The translations under genes and the position numbers were made by a program. Source: Variovorax sp. (GTDB taxonomy: Bacteria > Pseudomonadota > Gammaproteobacteria > Burkholderiales > Burkholderiaceae_C). From it: a stretch of 64,000 nucleotides of DNA. Of this stretch, positions 35,894 to 46,033 are shown in pieces. The notes below the pieces were generated by a model. The model did no database searches. It worked only from the letters and a program-made list of their open reading frames with translations, and had not been told where the DNA came from. The stretch is from positions 1 to 64,000 of the forward strand of contig JAGIBP010000014.1 in assembly GCA_017744285.1 (NCBI GenBank), in the 5' to 3' direction. Each line of letters begins with the position of its first letter. Positions within the stretch are counted from its first letter, which is position 1.

Positions 35894-37168
35894 TTGCTGA
35901 AGAAGGCCCTGATCTATCTGTTTTTCGTGATCCTGGCGCTGGTGCTCACGGCAGGCGTCGCGGCGTACCTGATCGTGCGGCTCGCCCTCGCGCCCGGCCC
36001 CGACGAATGGCCCGCGCGGGTCCAGGCCGGGCCCCTGGCCTTCGATGTCGGCGTGCCCACCGCCATCCGGCTCGCGACCTCGTCATGGTTCGCGCCGTGG
36101 ATCGCGGGTCGCACGCTCGACACCGGCTTCGGCCCCGTGACCTTCGGCTGGGACGAGCCCTCCGGCACGCTCGAACTGCAATGCGCGCCCTGCAGCGCCA
36201 CGGTGCATTCGCTGGGCAAGGCGCCGATCCGCGTCGATCGCCTCAAGGCCACCGTGCGCCGGGATGCCGGCACGCTCGGCGGCGTGCTGGAGGCCTCGGC
36301 GCCCGGCGCGGTGGCGGCGGAAGGCAGCGGCAGCGTCGTGCTCCACGGGCGCTGGGACGGGCGATTGACGCAGAAAAGCCTGCAACTCGACATCCGCGCC
36401 GATGACGCACCGATCGCACACTGGTATGCGGTGCTCGCGCCCGACCTGCCCGAACTCAAGCATGCGCGCATCGGCGGCACCATGGGCCTGCGCGCGCAGG
36501 TGGGGCTGCCGGGTGGGGCCTATTCGCTGCATCCGCGGATCGAAGGCTTCACCGTCGACGGACTGGGCACCGAGGCGATCGCCAATGCGCGCACCAGCTG
36601 CGGGCCCGCGAGCCGCCTGGGCAGCGAAAGCTGGCTGGCCCGCGCGGTCATCTCGGCCGAGGATCAGCGCTTCTTCAACCATCCTGGCTACGACCTGACC
36701 GAGCTCGCGGCCTCGCTGGAAGCCAACCAGAAGGCGTCGCGCACCGAGCGCGGCGGCAGCACGATCACGCAGCAGCTGGCCAAGATCCTGGTGACCGGCG
36801 GCGAGCAGAACGCCGAGCGCAAGCTGCGCGAGCTGCTCTACGCGGTCGAGATGGAGCAGACGCTGGGCAAGATGCGCATCCTGCAGCTCTACCTCGACAA
36901 CGCGCCGTGGGGTGCACGCATTTGCGGCGCCGAGACCGCGGCGCGCACCTATTTCAAGCGCCCGGCGCGCAACCTCGAACCGGTGCAGGCGGTCTGGCTC
37001 GCGTCCATGCTGACCAATCCGGCGTTGGCGGTGCGCAAGTGGCAGCAGGACGGGAACATCAACGTCGACCGTGCCACCCGGGTGGCCGAAGGCGTGCGCG
37101 GCATCAGCAAGGTGCAGCGCGACGCCCTGCTCAAGAGCGTCGCGGCGGCCAGGTTTCCCGCGCCATAG
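35894..37168 (+). CDS. Monofunctional biosynthetic peptidoglycan glycosyltransferase (GT51)
   Basis: 424 residues starting with TTG. N-terminal membrane helix (LIYLFFVILALVLTAGVAAYL); a periplasmic region of about 200 residues with no known domain (about 40-240); then GT51: ISAEDQRFFNHPGYD with catalytic Glu256, GGSTITQQLAKIL, RKLRELLYAVEMEQ and LQLYLDNAPWGA. No transpeptidase domain. The extra N-terminal domain is unusual for a monofunctional enzyme. As the last gene in the exosortase operon it may supply or modify the acceptor glycan for the sorted protein, which is speculation. Confidence 0.85.
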   Translation: MLKKALIYLFFVILALVLTAGVAAYLIVRLALAPGPDEWPARVQAGPLAFDVGVPTAIRLATSSWFAPWIAGRTLDTGFGPVTFGWDEPSGTLELQCAPCSATVHSLGKAPIRVDRLKATVRRDAGTLGGVLEASAPGAVAAEGSGSVVLHGRWDGRLTQKSLQLDIRADDAPIAHWYAVLAPDLPELKHARIGGTMGLRAQVGLPGGAYSLHPRIEGFTVDGLGTEAIANARTSCGPASRLGSESWLARAVISAEDQRFFNHPGYDLTELAASLEANQKASRTERGGSTITQQLAKILVTGGEQNAERKLRELLYAVEMEQTLGKMRILQLYLDNAPWGARICGAETAARTYFKRPARNLEPVQAVWLASMLTNPALAVRKWQQDGNINVDRATRVAEGVRGISKVQRDALLKSVAAARFPAP

Positions 37169-37230
37169 GCCCGGCGCGAACGCACCAGGATGGCGCACCG
37201 GGGCGCGTCCTGGCTGGCATCCATCTTGCG

Positions 37231-38346
<1,116 letters not shown>

Positions 38347-38410
38347 GCGCTCCGTCCCCGGGCCTTCCCCCTCTTCTTCCCTTCCACCACTGCCTCTTCG
38401 GAGACCCACC

Positions 38411-39682
38411 ATGTCCAAGAAAACTGAAATCTCTTCCACCGATGTGCAGCGCCGCACGCTGCTGAAGGGCACCGCGGGCATTCTTGCGGCGGGCGTGTTC
38501 CCGGCGATCCATGCGCAGGAGAAGATCGTGCTGCGCTACATCGGCACCGCGGTCAACCAGGACAAGGCGATCGCCGAGAAATTCAAGGCCGACACCGGCA
38601 TCGAGATCCAGTACGTGGCCGTGACCACCGACGACGTGACCAAGCGCGCCGTCACCGCGCCGAACAGCTTCGACCTGATCGACACAGAGTATTTCTCGCT
38701 CAAGAAGATCGTGCCCACCGGCAACCTCAAGGGCATCGACACGAAGCGCGTGAAGAACGCCGACAAGATCACCACGCTCTTCACCAAGGGCGAAGTGGCC
38801 GGCAAGAAGGTGGGCGACCAGGGCACCGCGCCGATCAAGGTGATCTACCTCGAAGGCGAGAAGAGCAAGGCCTTCGCGAAGTCGCCCACGCAGTTCATGT
38901 CGCTGATCCCGACCACCTACAACGCCGACACGCTGGGCATCCGGCCCGACCTGATCAAGCGGCCGATCGCCTCGTGGGGCGAGCTGCTGAACCCGGAGTT
39001 CAAGGGCAAGGCGGCGATCCTGAACATCCCCTCGATCGGCATCATGGACGCGGCGATGGTGGTGGAGTCCAAGGGCCTGCACAAGTACGCCGACAAGGGC
39101 AACATGACCAAGGCCGAGATCGACCTCACCATCAAGACGCTGATCGAGGCCAAGAAGGCCGGCCAGTTCCGCGCGCTGTGGAAGGACTTCAACGAGTCGG
39201 TCAACCTCATGGCCTCGGGCGAGGTCGTGATCCAGTCGATGTGGTCGCCGGCGGTCACCGCGGTGCGCGGCAAGGGCATCGACTGCGTGTTCCAGCCGCT
39301 CAAGGAAGGCTACCGTGCGTGGGCCTCGGGCTTCGGGCTCCCGGCGACGCTCTCGGGCCGCAAGCTCGATGGCGCCTACGAGTTCATCAACTGGTTCCTC
39401 GACGGCTGGGCCGGTGCCTACCTCAACCGCCAGGGCTACTACAGCGCGGTGCTCGACACCGCGAAGGCGAAGATGGAGCCCTACGAGTGGGCCTACTGGA
39501 TGGAGGGCAAGCCCGCCGAGAAGGACATCAAGAGCCCGCAGGGCGAGGTGATCGCCAAGGCCGGCACGGTGCGCGACGGCGGCAGCTACGAACAGCGCAT
39601 GGGCGGTATCGCATGCTGGAATGCGGTGATGGACGAGAACGAGTACATGGTTCGCAAGTGGAACGAGTTCGTCGCCGCCTGA
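38411..39682 (+). CDS. ABC transporter substrate-binding protein (PotD-like)
   Basis: 423 residues. A twin-arginine-like leader DVQRRTLLKGTAGILAAGVF ends near AIHAQEK. Mature body is a two-lobe periplasmic binding fold, with SFDLIDTEYFSLKKIVPTGN and AILNIPSIGIMDAAMVV as recognisable segments. Follows the ATPase by 64 bases. The lack of an obvious polyamine-binding aromatic box leaves the ligand open. Strong codon bias. Confidence 0.88.
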   Translation: MSKKTEISSTDVQRRTLLKGTAGILAAGVFPAIHAQEKIVLRYIGTAVNQDKAIAEKFKADTGIEIQYVAVTTDDVTKRAVTAPNSFDLIDTEYFSLKKIVPTGNLKGIDTKRVKNADKITTLFTKGEVAGKKVGDQGTAPIKVIYLEGEKSKAFAKSPTQFMSLIPTTYNADTLGIRPDLIKRPIASWGELLNPEFKGKAAILNIPSIGIMDAAMVVESKGLHKYADKGNMTKAEIDLTIKTLIEAKKAGQFRALWKDFNESVNLMASGEVVIQSMWSPAVTAVRGKGIDCVFQPLKEGYRAWASGFGLPATLSGRKLDGAYEFINWFLDGWAGAYLNRQGYYSAVLDTAKAKMEPYEWAYWMEGKPAEKDIKSPQGEVIAKAGTVRDGGSYEQRMGGIACWNAVMDENEYMVRKWNEFVAA

Positions 39683-39686
39683 ACCC

Positions 39687-40598
39687 ATGAGTGCCATCGC
39701 GACAGCGGCCGCCGCCTCGCCCAAGGGCCCTGTGCGCGCCTGGTGGCAGGCGGCGCCGTTCGCGGGGGTGTTCGTGCTGTTCTTCATCGTTCCGCTGGCG
39801 CTGATCGCGATGGTCAGCCTGTGGAACTTCAACGAGTACGAGCTCATCCCCGCGCTGTCGCTGCGCAACTACCTGAGCATCTTCGAAGGCTGCTCGCATC
39901 TCACGGACAACGGCGATCTCTGCGTCACGCTGTCCACCTATCTCAGCACGCTCAAGTTCTGCGCGATCGTGTGGGCGGTCACGCTGGCGCTGGGCTTCGT
40001 GGTGGCGTACTTCCTGGCCTTCCACGTGCGCTCGACGGCGATGCAGACGCTGCTCTTCGTGCTGTGCACCGTGCCCTTCTGGACCTCGAACGTGATCCGC
40101 ATGATCTCGTGGGTGCCGCTGCTGGGCCGCAACGGGCTGGTGAACCAGGGCCTGATGTGGCTCGGCGCGGTCGACTCGCCCATCGAATGGCTGCTGTTCT
40201 CGGACTTCTCGGTCGTGCTCGCCTTCGTGCACCTCTACACGATGTTCATGATCGTGCCGATATTCAACTCGATGATGCGCATCGACCGCTCGCTGCTCGA
40301 AGCCGCGAGCGACGCGGGCGCCTCGGGCTGGCAGACGCTGTGGAACGTGATCGTTCCGCTCTCGCGCACCGGCATCCTGATCGGCTCGATCTTCGTCATC
40401 ACCATCGTGATGGGCGACTTCGTGACCATCGGCGTGATGGGCGGCCAGCAGATCGCCTCGGTCGGCAAGATCATCCAGGTGCAGACCTCCTACCTGCAGT
40501 TCCCGCTGGCGGCGGCGAACGCGGTGATCCTGCTCGCGGTGGTGCTGATGATCATCTGGGCGCTCACGCGGCTGGTCGACATCCGCAAGGAGCTCTGA
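39687..40598 (+). CDS. ABC transporter permease (PotB-like)
   Basis: 303 residues, six hydrophobic helices. The conserved EAA loop is EAASDAGASGWQTLWNVIVP near residue 208, which contacts the ATPase. The periplasmic loop with NYLSIFEGCSHLTDNGDLCV contains two Cys. Starts 4 bases after the substrate-binding protein stop and ends 1 base before the second permease. Confidence 0.92.
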   Translation: MSAIATAAAASPKGPVRAWWQAAPFAGVFVLFFIVPLALIAMVSLWNFNEYELIPALSLRNYLSIFEGCSHLTDNGDLCVTLSTYLSTLKFCAIVWAVTLALGFVVAYFLAFHVRSTAMQTLLFVLCTVPFWTSNVIRMISWVPLLGRNGLVNQGLMWLGAVDSPIEWLLFSDFSVVLAFVHLYTMFMIVPIFNSMMRIDRSLLEAASDAGASGWQTLWNVIVPLSRTGILIGSIFVITIVMGDFVTIGVMGGQQIASVGKIIQVQTSYLQFPLAAANAVILLAVVLMIIWALTRLVDIRKEL

Positions 40599-40599
40599 G

Positions 40600-41490
40600 A
40601 TGGGCCAGCGCATCGGCGAACGCCGCAGCCCCGGCTTCTGGCCACTGGCAGGGGTGTTCGCGCTGTTCGTGCTGTTCCTCTACGGGCCGATGATCACGAT
40701 CTTCGTGCTGAGCTTCCAGGGGCCGGAAGGCGGCCTCACCTTTCCGCTGCGCGGCGTGTCGCTGCACTGGTTCCGCAAGCTCGCCGAAGGCCTGGGCACG
40801 GTCGACATCGGCGCGGCGTTCCGCCGTTCGATGCTGCTGGGCGCCGTGGTGATGCTGTTCACCGTGGTGCTCTCGGTGCTCGCCGGGCTTGCCTTCCGCA
40901 AGAAGCTGCGGGGCGGCAACCTGCTCTTCTTCGTCACCATCGCGAGCCTCATCATGCCTTCGATCATCGTGTCGCTCGGCATCGGGCTGCAGTTTCGCCT
41001 GCTCGACAGCGGCATCAAGGGCGCGCTCGCCGCGCTCGATGCCACCCGCACGCTCGAGAACTACGGCACCGCGCTCGGGCTCCTGACCTCGGCGCTCGGG
41101 GCGCATCTCACCTGGACGCTGCCCTTCGGGCTCCTGATCATGTTCGCGGTGTTCAACCGGTTCAATCCCGCGTACGAGGAAGCCGCCCGCGACCTGGGCG
41201 CGACGCCGTGGCAGAGCTTCTGCCACGTCGTGCTGCCGCTGATCGGGCCCTCGGTGGTCGGCATCGGCATGTTCGGCTTCACGCTGAGCTGGGACGAGAT
41301 CGCGCGCACCTCGCAGGCCATCGGCGACGTCAACACGCTGCCGCTCGAACTCCAGGGCCTCACCTCGACCGTGACCACGCCCGCCATCTATGCGCTCGGC
41401 ACCGTGACCACCGTGGTGTCGTTCGCGGTGATGGCGATCGCACTCGGCGCGGCGGCGCTGCTGCGCAGGCGGTCGGCGCGCGGGCGATGA
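40600..41490 (+). CDS. ABC transporter permease (PotC-like)
   Basis: 296 residues, six helices. EAA loop EEAARDLGATPWQSFCHVVL near residue 190. The N-terminal helix PLAGVFALFVLFLYGPMITI is typical of the second permease. Starts 1 base after the previous stop, so the whole unit (ATPase, binding protein, two permeases) is one operon. The racemase follows 1 base later. Confidence 0.92.
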   Translation: MGQRIGERRSPGFWPLAGVFALFVLFLYGPMITIFVLSFQGPEGGLTFPLRGVSLHWFRKLAEGLGTVDIGAAFRRSMLLGAVVMLFTVVLSVLAGLAFRKKLRGGNLLFFVTIASLIMPSIIVSLGIGLQFRLLDSGIKGALAALDATRTLENYGTALGLLTSALGAHLTWTLPFGLLIMFAVFNRFNPAYEEAARDLGATPWQSFCHVVLPLIGPSVVGIGMFGFTLSWDEIARTSQAIGDVNTLPLELQGLTSTVTTPAIYALGTVTTVVSFAVMAIALGAAALLRRRSARGR

Positions 41491-41491
41491 C

Positions 41492-42226
41492 ATGGCTCGC
41501 CTGCTCGTCATCAACCCCAACACGTCCGCCTCGGTGAGCGAGCGGCTGCAACGGCACGTGAGCGGCGCGGCGGGCGCCGGGCTGCAGGTGAACACCGTCA
41601 CGGCCCGCTTCGGGGCGCCGTACATCGCGAGCGAGGCCGGCTACGCGGTCGCCCAGCACGCCACGCTCGACGCCTTCGCGGTCGCGCACGCGCATGGGCA
41701 GCGGCCCGATGCGGTGCTGATCGGCTGCTTCGGCGACCCTGGCCTCTTCGCCCTGCGCGAGGGCGCGGGCGTTCCAGTGTGCGGGCTCGCCGAGGCGTCC
41801 TTCCTGGCGGCCGCGCGCCACGGCCGCTTCGCGGTCGTCACCGGCGGCGAAGCCTGGCGGCCGATGCTCGAACGGCTGGCCTGGTCGCTGGGCCATTCGG
41901 AAGCGCTCGTGGGCATCCACACCGTGGCGCCGACGGGTGCCCAGCTCGCCGCCGATGCCGAGGCGGCGCGCCTGCTGCTGGTGCAGGCCTGCCGCGAGGC
42001 CGTGGTGCGATTCGACGCGGAGGCGGTGATCGTCGGCGGCGCGGGCCTCGCCGGCCTGGCCGCCGGGATGGCCGCCAGCGTGCCGGTGCCGCTGATCGAC
42101 AGCGTGGTGGCCGGCGCCCAATGGGCGATGGAGGCATTGCGTTCGCCGGCCCCCCCGCCCCCGCACGCCAAGGGCTTCGGCGTGGCATGGCAAAGCGTCT
42201 CGTGGGAGCTGGAGTCCTTCGGCTGA
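41492..42226 (+). CDS. Asp/Glu racemase family protein (hydantoin/allantoin racemase-like) lacking the second Cys
   Basis: 244 residues. LLVINPNTSASVSERL is the family start. The first catalytic Cys is Cys79 in LIGCFGDPGLF. VVTGGEAW carries the conserved turn. The second catalytic Cys, normally in a G-C-A-G-M motif, is replaced by Gly183 in VIVGGAGLAGLA (codons GTC GGC GGC GCG). Without it two-base racemisation is unlikely, so the enzyme may be a decarboxylase-like or isomerase-like relative. It is in the importer operon, so it probably acts on the imported compound. Confidence 0.82.
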   Translation: MARLLVINPNTSASVSERLQRHVSGAAGAGLQVNTVTARFGAPYIASEAGYAVAQHATLDAFAVAHAHGQRPDAVLIGCFGDPGLFALREGAGVPVCGLAEASFLAAARHGRFAVVTGGEAWRPMLERLAWSLGHSEALVGIHTVAPTGAQLAADAEAARLLLVQACREAVVRFDAEAVIVGGAGLAGLAAGMAASVPVPLIDSVVAGAQWAMEALRSPAPPPPHAKGFGVAWQSVSWELESFG

Positions 42227-42284
42227 ACGTCCTTCGGCACCCCCACCGCCAGCGCGGTCGTCCCGACCGTGTCACCATCGCGCG

Positions 42285-43187
42285 ATGACCACCCCCCGCC
42301 CTCCCCACGTCCACGCCGTGCCGGCGGCCTCGCTCGCTCAGCCGCGTCCGCTCGAGCAGATCGTCGCGGGCGTCTCGACCAGCGACGGCGACGGCGTCAA
42401 GCTCACGCGCGTGCTCCACCAGACGCTGCAGGAACGGCTCGACCCCTACCTGATGCTGGACGCCTTCGGCAGCGACAACCCGGGCGACTACATCGGCGGC
42501 TTTCCGAGCCACCCGCACCGCGGCTTCGAGACGGTGACCTACATGATCTCGGGGCGCATGCGCCATCGCGACAGCCACGGCCACGAGGGCCTGCTGTCCA
42601 ACGGCGGCGTGCAATGGATGACGGCCGGGCGCGGGCTGGTGCACAGCGAACTGCCCGAGCAGGAAGAAGGCCTGATGGAAGGCTTCCAGCTCTGGCTCAA
42701 CCTGCCGGCCAAGGACAAGATGCGCGAGCCCTGGTATCGCGACATCCAGAGCGCGGAGATCCCCGAGTTCGTCACGCCCGCCGGGGTGCATGTGCGCGTG
42801 ATCGCGGGCGAAAGCCACGGCATCGCGGGCGCGATGCAGCGCGAGCAGACCGAGCCGCTCTATCTCGACATCGCCCTGCCCCCCGGCGCGGAGTTCGCCC
42901 AGCCGCTGCCGCCCGACCACAACGTGCTGGTCTACGTGTTTCGCGAGTCGGTCTTCATCGGCAGCAGCGAGATCCCGACCAAGCGCATGGCGATCCTGGC
43001 CAACGAGCCGGACGCCGACGGCGTGCTGCTGCGCGCCCCGGCCACCAACCACAGCACCGCCCGCGCGCTGCTGATCGCCGGCAAGCCGCTGCGCGAGCCG
43101 ATTGCGCAATACGGCCCCTTCGTGATGAACACCCGCGAAGAGGTGATGCAGGCGGTGCACGACTTCCAGCAAGGCCGCTTCCGCTGA
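42285..43187 (+). CDS. Pirin family protein
   Basis: 300 residues, bicupin. FPSHPHRGFETVTYMISG supplies the His ligands of the N-terminal metal site, and HRDSHGHEGLLSNG and GRGLVHSELPEQE complete it. Family members include quercetin 2,3-dioxygenases and transcription-linked redox proteins. The C-terminal cupin has lost obvious metal ligands. Start preceded by a weak site. Confidence 0.9.
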   Translation: MTTPRPPHVHAVPAASLAQPRPLEQIVAGVSTSDGDGVKLTRVLHQTLQERLDPYLMLDAFGSDNPGDYIGGFPSHPHRGFETVTYMISGRMRHRDSHGHEGLLSNGGVQWMTAGRGLVHSELPEQEEGLMEGFQLWLNLPAKDKMREPWYRDIQSAEIPEFVTPAGVHVRVIAGESHGIAGAMQREQTEPLYLDIALPPGAEFAQPLPPDHNVLVYVFRESVFIGSSEIPTKRMAILANEPDADGVLLRAPATNHSTARALLIAGKPLREPIAQYGPFVMNTREEVMQAVHDFQQGRFR

Positions 43188-43319
43188 GCACGCGCCCGGG
43201 CGGGTTCATTTTTCTTTACGCGCGCTAACGCCCGCCTCACTCGCGGGAAACATGCGGCCGCCACACTTTCCTTCACCTGCTGCCCATCGGCGGCGGGCTT
43301 CTAGAAAGGAAGCACTCTC

Positions 43320-43883
43320 ATGATCACCTCTCGCAATCGCCTTCTCTGTGCCGGTCTGCTGGCCGCCTCGATCGCCTCGGGCGCCTTCGCCCAGGCACCG
43401 GCCGCCGCGCCTGCAGCGCCTGCGCCGCAGGCCCAGCCCGGCGCGCAGGCTCCGGCCAAGGCTGCCAATGCGCGGGAAGACCGCGCCCAGCGCTTCGAGC
43501 AGATGAAGCAGCGCCATGCGCAGCACCTCGCGGCGCTCAAGGAAAAGCTCAAGCTGACGCCCGCGCAGGAAGGCGCCTGGAACAACTTCGCGCAAGCGCA
43601 GCAGATGCCGCCGGCGCCTGCGGAAGGCCCGCGCATGAACCGCGACGAGTTCGCCAAGCTCACCACGCCGCAGCGCCTGGACCTGATGGAAAAGCGCCAG
43701 GCCGAGCGCAGCGCGATGTTCGCCAAGCGCGCCGACGCGACCCGCAGCTTCTATGCGACCCTGACGCCTGAACAGCAGAAGACCTTCGATGCGGAGTCGA
43801 TGCGCCGCTTCGGCCCGGGCGAACGCGGCGAACGCGGCGGCCCGCACCATCCGCACCATCCGGCCGCGCCCGCCAAGAGCTGA
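43320..43883 (+). CDS. Spy/CpxP family periplasmic protein
   Basis: 187 residues. Signal peptide ends at GAFAQAP (about residue 25). The mature part has two LTxxQ motifs, LTPAQEGAWNNFAQ near 81 and LTPEQQKTFDAE near 151, the hallmark of the Spy/CpxP chaperones that protect against envelope stress. An Ala/Pro-rich linker precedes the helical domain, and the tail is GERGGPHHPHHPAAP, a His-rich stretch possibly binding metal. GAAAGGAAGC lies upstream of the start. Confidence 0.85.
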   Translation: MITSRNRLLCAGLLAASIASGAFAQAPAAAPAAPAPQAQPGAQAPAKAANAREDRAQRFEQMKQRHAQHLAALKEKLKLTPAQEGAWNNFAQAQQMPPAPAEGPRMNRDEFAKLTTPQRLDLMEKRQAERSAMFAKRADATRSFYATLTPEQQKTFDAESMRRFGPGERGERGGPHHPHHPAAPAKS

Positions 43884-43921
43884 GCCGCCGCCGGGTGACC
43901 GGCCTTGCGAAAGAAGGTAGA

Positions 43922-43953
43922 AGAAGCCCGCCGCGCGCAAGCGCCGCGGGCTT
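43922..43953 (+). terminator. Candidate terminator hairpin after the Spy-like gene
   Basis: Arms GAAGCCCGC (43922-43930) and GCGGGCTTC (43945-43953) are exact complements around a GC-rich 14-base loop that can pair further. No clear U-tract follows. It lies in the gap before the GTG of the next gene. Confidence 0.4.
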
Positions 43954-44012
43954 CGTCCACAACGTCCTGCGTTCCTACACTTGCTCCATTCCTCGCGCCG
44001 TACAAAACACCC

Positions 44013-44798
44013 GTGAAGCCCTCGTCTCCCGCGGTCGCCGTGACGACCCTGCCGACTTCGCTGAAGGTCATGACCGTGAACACCCACAAGGGGTTCACGG
44101 CGCTGAACCGCCGCTTCATCCTCCCGGAGCTCCGGGACGCGGTGCGCACGGTCGGCGCGGACGTGGTCTTCCTGCAGGAGGTGCTGGGCACGCACTCGCG
44201 GCACTCGCGCAGGATCGACAACTGGCCCGAGGCGCCGCACTACGAATTCCTCGCCGACACGATGTGGCCGCAGTTCGCCTACGGCCGCAACGCGGTGTAC
44301 CCCAGGGGACACCACGGCAATGCGGTGCTGTCGAAGTTCCCGATCGTCCATCACCGCAACCACGACGTCTCGATGCAAGGGCCCGAGAAGCGCGGCCTCT
44401 TGCACTGCGTGCTGCGGCTGCCCGCACGCACGGTGGACGTGCACGTGATCTGCACGCACCTCGGGCTGGCGGAGAATCACCGCCAGCAGCAGCTCGAACT
44501 CCTGTGCCACATCGTGCGCGACGAGGTGCCGGCCCAGGCGCCGCTGATCGTCGCGGGCGACTTCAACGACTGGCGCGGCAAGGCGCACTCGATCCTCGAG
44601 CGGGGCGCCTCGCTGCGAGAGGTGTTCGTGCAAGCGAACGGCGTGGCGGCACGGACCTTCCCGGCGCGCTTTCCGATGCTGCCCCTGGACCGCATCTACG
44701 TGCGCAACGCGGCGGTGCATGCGCCCGTGGTGCTGCCGCGCCGGCCCTGGTCGCACCTGTCGGACCATGCGCCGCTGGTGGCGGAGATCGAGCTGTGA
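44013..44798 (+). CDS. Endonuclease/exonuclease/phosphatase family protein (YbhP-like)
   Basis: About 261 residues. Motifs of the EEP fold: [36 protein letters not shown] and the C-terminal [12 protein letters not shown]. The start is uncertain: GTG 44013, GTG 44040 or ATG 44070. I chose 44013, since the ATG lies inside the first motif. It overlaps clsB by GTGA, and the set with clsB and the YbhN-like gene matches the E. coli ybhP-ybhO-ybhN arrangement. Substrate unknown; lipid or nucleic acid phosphodiesters are both possible. Confidence 0.85.
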   Translation: MKPSSPAVAVTTLPTSLKVMTVNTHKGFTALNRRFILPELRDAVRTVGADVVFLQEVLGTHSRHSRRIDNWPEAPHYEFLADTMWPQFAYGRNAVYPRGHHGNAVLSKFPIVHHRNHDVSMQGPEKRGLLHCVLRLPARTVDVHVICTHLGLAENHRQQQLELLCHIVRDEVPAQAPLIVAGDFNDWRGKAHSILERGASLREVFVQANGVAARTFPARFPMLPLDRIYVRNAAVHAPVVLPRRPWSHLSDHAPLVAEIEL

Positions 44799-46033
44799 GC
44801 GCCGGCCGAAGCCAGCACTGGACCGGCGGCAACCGCGTCGAGCTGCTCGAGAACGGTGAGCAGTTCTTCCCGCGCGTGTTCGAGGCCATCCGCACCGCGC
44901 GGCGCGAAGTGATTCTCGAGACCTTCATCCTGACGGAGGACAAGGTCGGGCTCGAACTGCGCGACGCCGCATGCGAAGCGGCGCGGCGCGGCGTGAAGGT
45001 CGACGTGATGGTCGACGGCTTCGGGTCGGCGGACCTGTCGGCCGCGTACATCGAGGGGCTCACCTCGGCGGGCGTGCGCCTGCGCGTGTTCGATCCGGGC
45101 AAGCGGCTTTTCGGCCAGCGCATCAACTACTTCCGCCGGATGCACCGCAAGATCGTGGTCGTCGACGGCGAGACCGCCTTCGTCGGCGGCATCAACTTCT
45201 CGGCGGACCACCTGCTCGACTTCGGCCCGATGGCCAAGCAGGACTACGCCGTGGAACTCAAGGGGCCGATCGTCGCGGAGATCCATCACTTCGTGCTGCG
45301 CGCGATCGCGCTCGGCGCCAAGGGTCCGGGCTGGATGCGGCGGCGGCTGCGGGCCACGGGGCATGGCGTGGTGAAGCCCGGGGGCGAGACCGAGGCGCTC
45401 TTCGTGACGCGCGACAACCGGCGGCACACGAACGACATCGAGCGCCACTACCGCGCGGCCATCCGCAGCGCGCGCGAGCGCATCGTGATCGCCAATGCCT
45501 ATTTCTTCCCCGGCTACCGGCTGATCAAGGAGATGCGTCGCGCGGCCCAGCGCGGCGTGGCGGTGCACCTGATCCTGCAGGGCCAGCCCGACATGCCTTT
45601 CGTGCGGGTGGCGGCGAGCATGCTCTACCACCACCTGCTGCACGCGGGGGTGTGCATCCACGAGTACCTCGAGCGGCCCCTGCACGGCAAGGTGGCGCTG
45701 GCGGACGACCAGTGGAGCACGGTGGGTTCGAGCAATCTCGACCCGCTGAGCCTGTCGCTGAACCTCGAGGCCAACGTGGTCGTGCGCGGGCGCGAGTTCA
45801 ACCAGGCGCTGTGGGAGAAGCTGCATCACCTCATGCAGAACAGCTGCCGGCAGGTGCAGGCCGCCGACCTCGGCGAATGGAGCCTGTGGCGGCTGGTGCG
45901 CAGCTTCTTCGTCTTCCACCTGCTGCGGTGGTATCCGTCGTGGGTGGGCTGGCTGCCGCGCCATGTGCCGCAGCTCAAGCCGCTGGGCGAGTCGCGCCCG
46001 CGCGGCGGCTCCACGCAGACGGATGTCGCGTGA
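44795..46033 (+). CDS. clsB: Cardiolipin synthase B
   Basis: 412 residues. Two HKD motifs of the phospholipase D family: [20 protein letters not shown] near residue 116-135, and [20 protein letters not shown] near 295. [20 protein letters not shown] is the family start. ClsB condenses phospholipids to cardiolipin and can use other alcohols. It starts with GTG, overlapping the previous stop, and its stop overlaps the ATG of the next gene (TGATG). Confidence 0.93.
   Translation: MSAGRSQHWTGGNRVELLENGEQFFPRVFEAIRTARREVILETFILTEDKVGLELRDAACEAARRGVKVDVMVDGFGSADLSAAYIEGLTSAGVRLRVFDPGKRLFGQRINYFRRMHRKIVVVDGETAFVGGINFSADHLLDFGPMAKQDYAVELKGPIVAEIHHFVLRAIALGAKGPGWMRRRLRATGHGVVKPGGETEALFVTRDNRRHTNDIERHYRAAIRSARERIVIANAYFFPGYRLIKEMRRAAQRGVAVHLILQGQPDMPFVRVAASMLYHHLLHAGVCIHEYLERPLHGKVALADDQWSTVGSSNLDPLSLSLNLEANVVVRGREFNQALWEKLHHLMQNSCRQVQAADLGEWSLWRLVRSFFVFHLLRWYPSWVGWLPRHVPQLKPLGESRPRGGSTQTDVA

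Noticed and set aside
43887-44012. Longer N-terminus for the endonuclease-like gene
   Set aside because: It would run through a strong hairpin (43922-43953) and has no conserved residues before the GTG.
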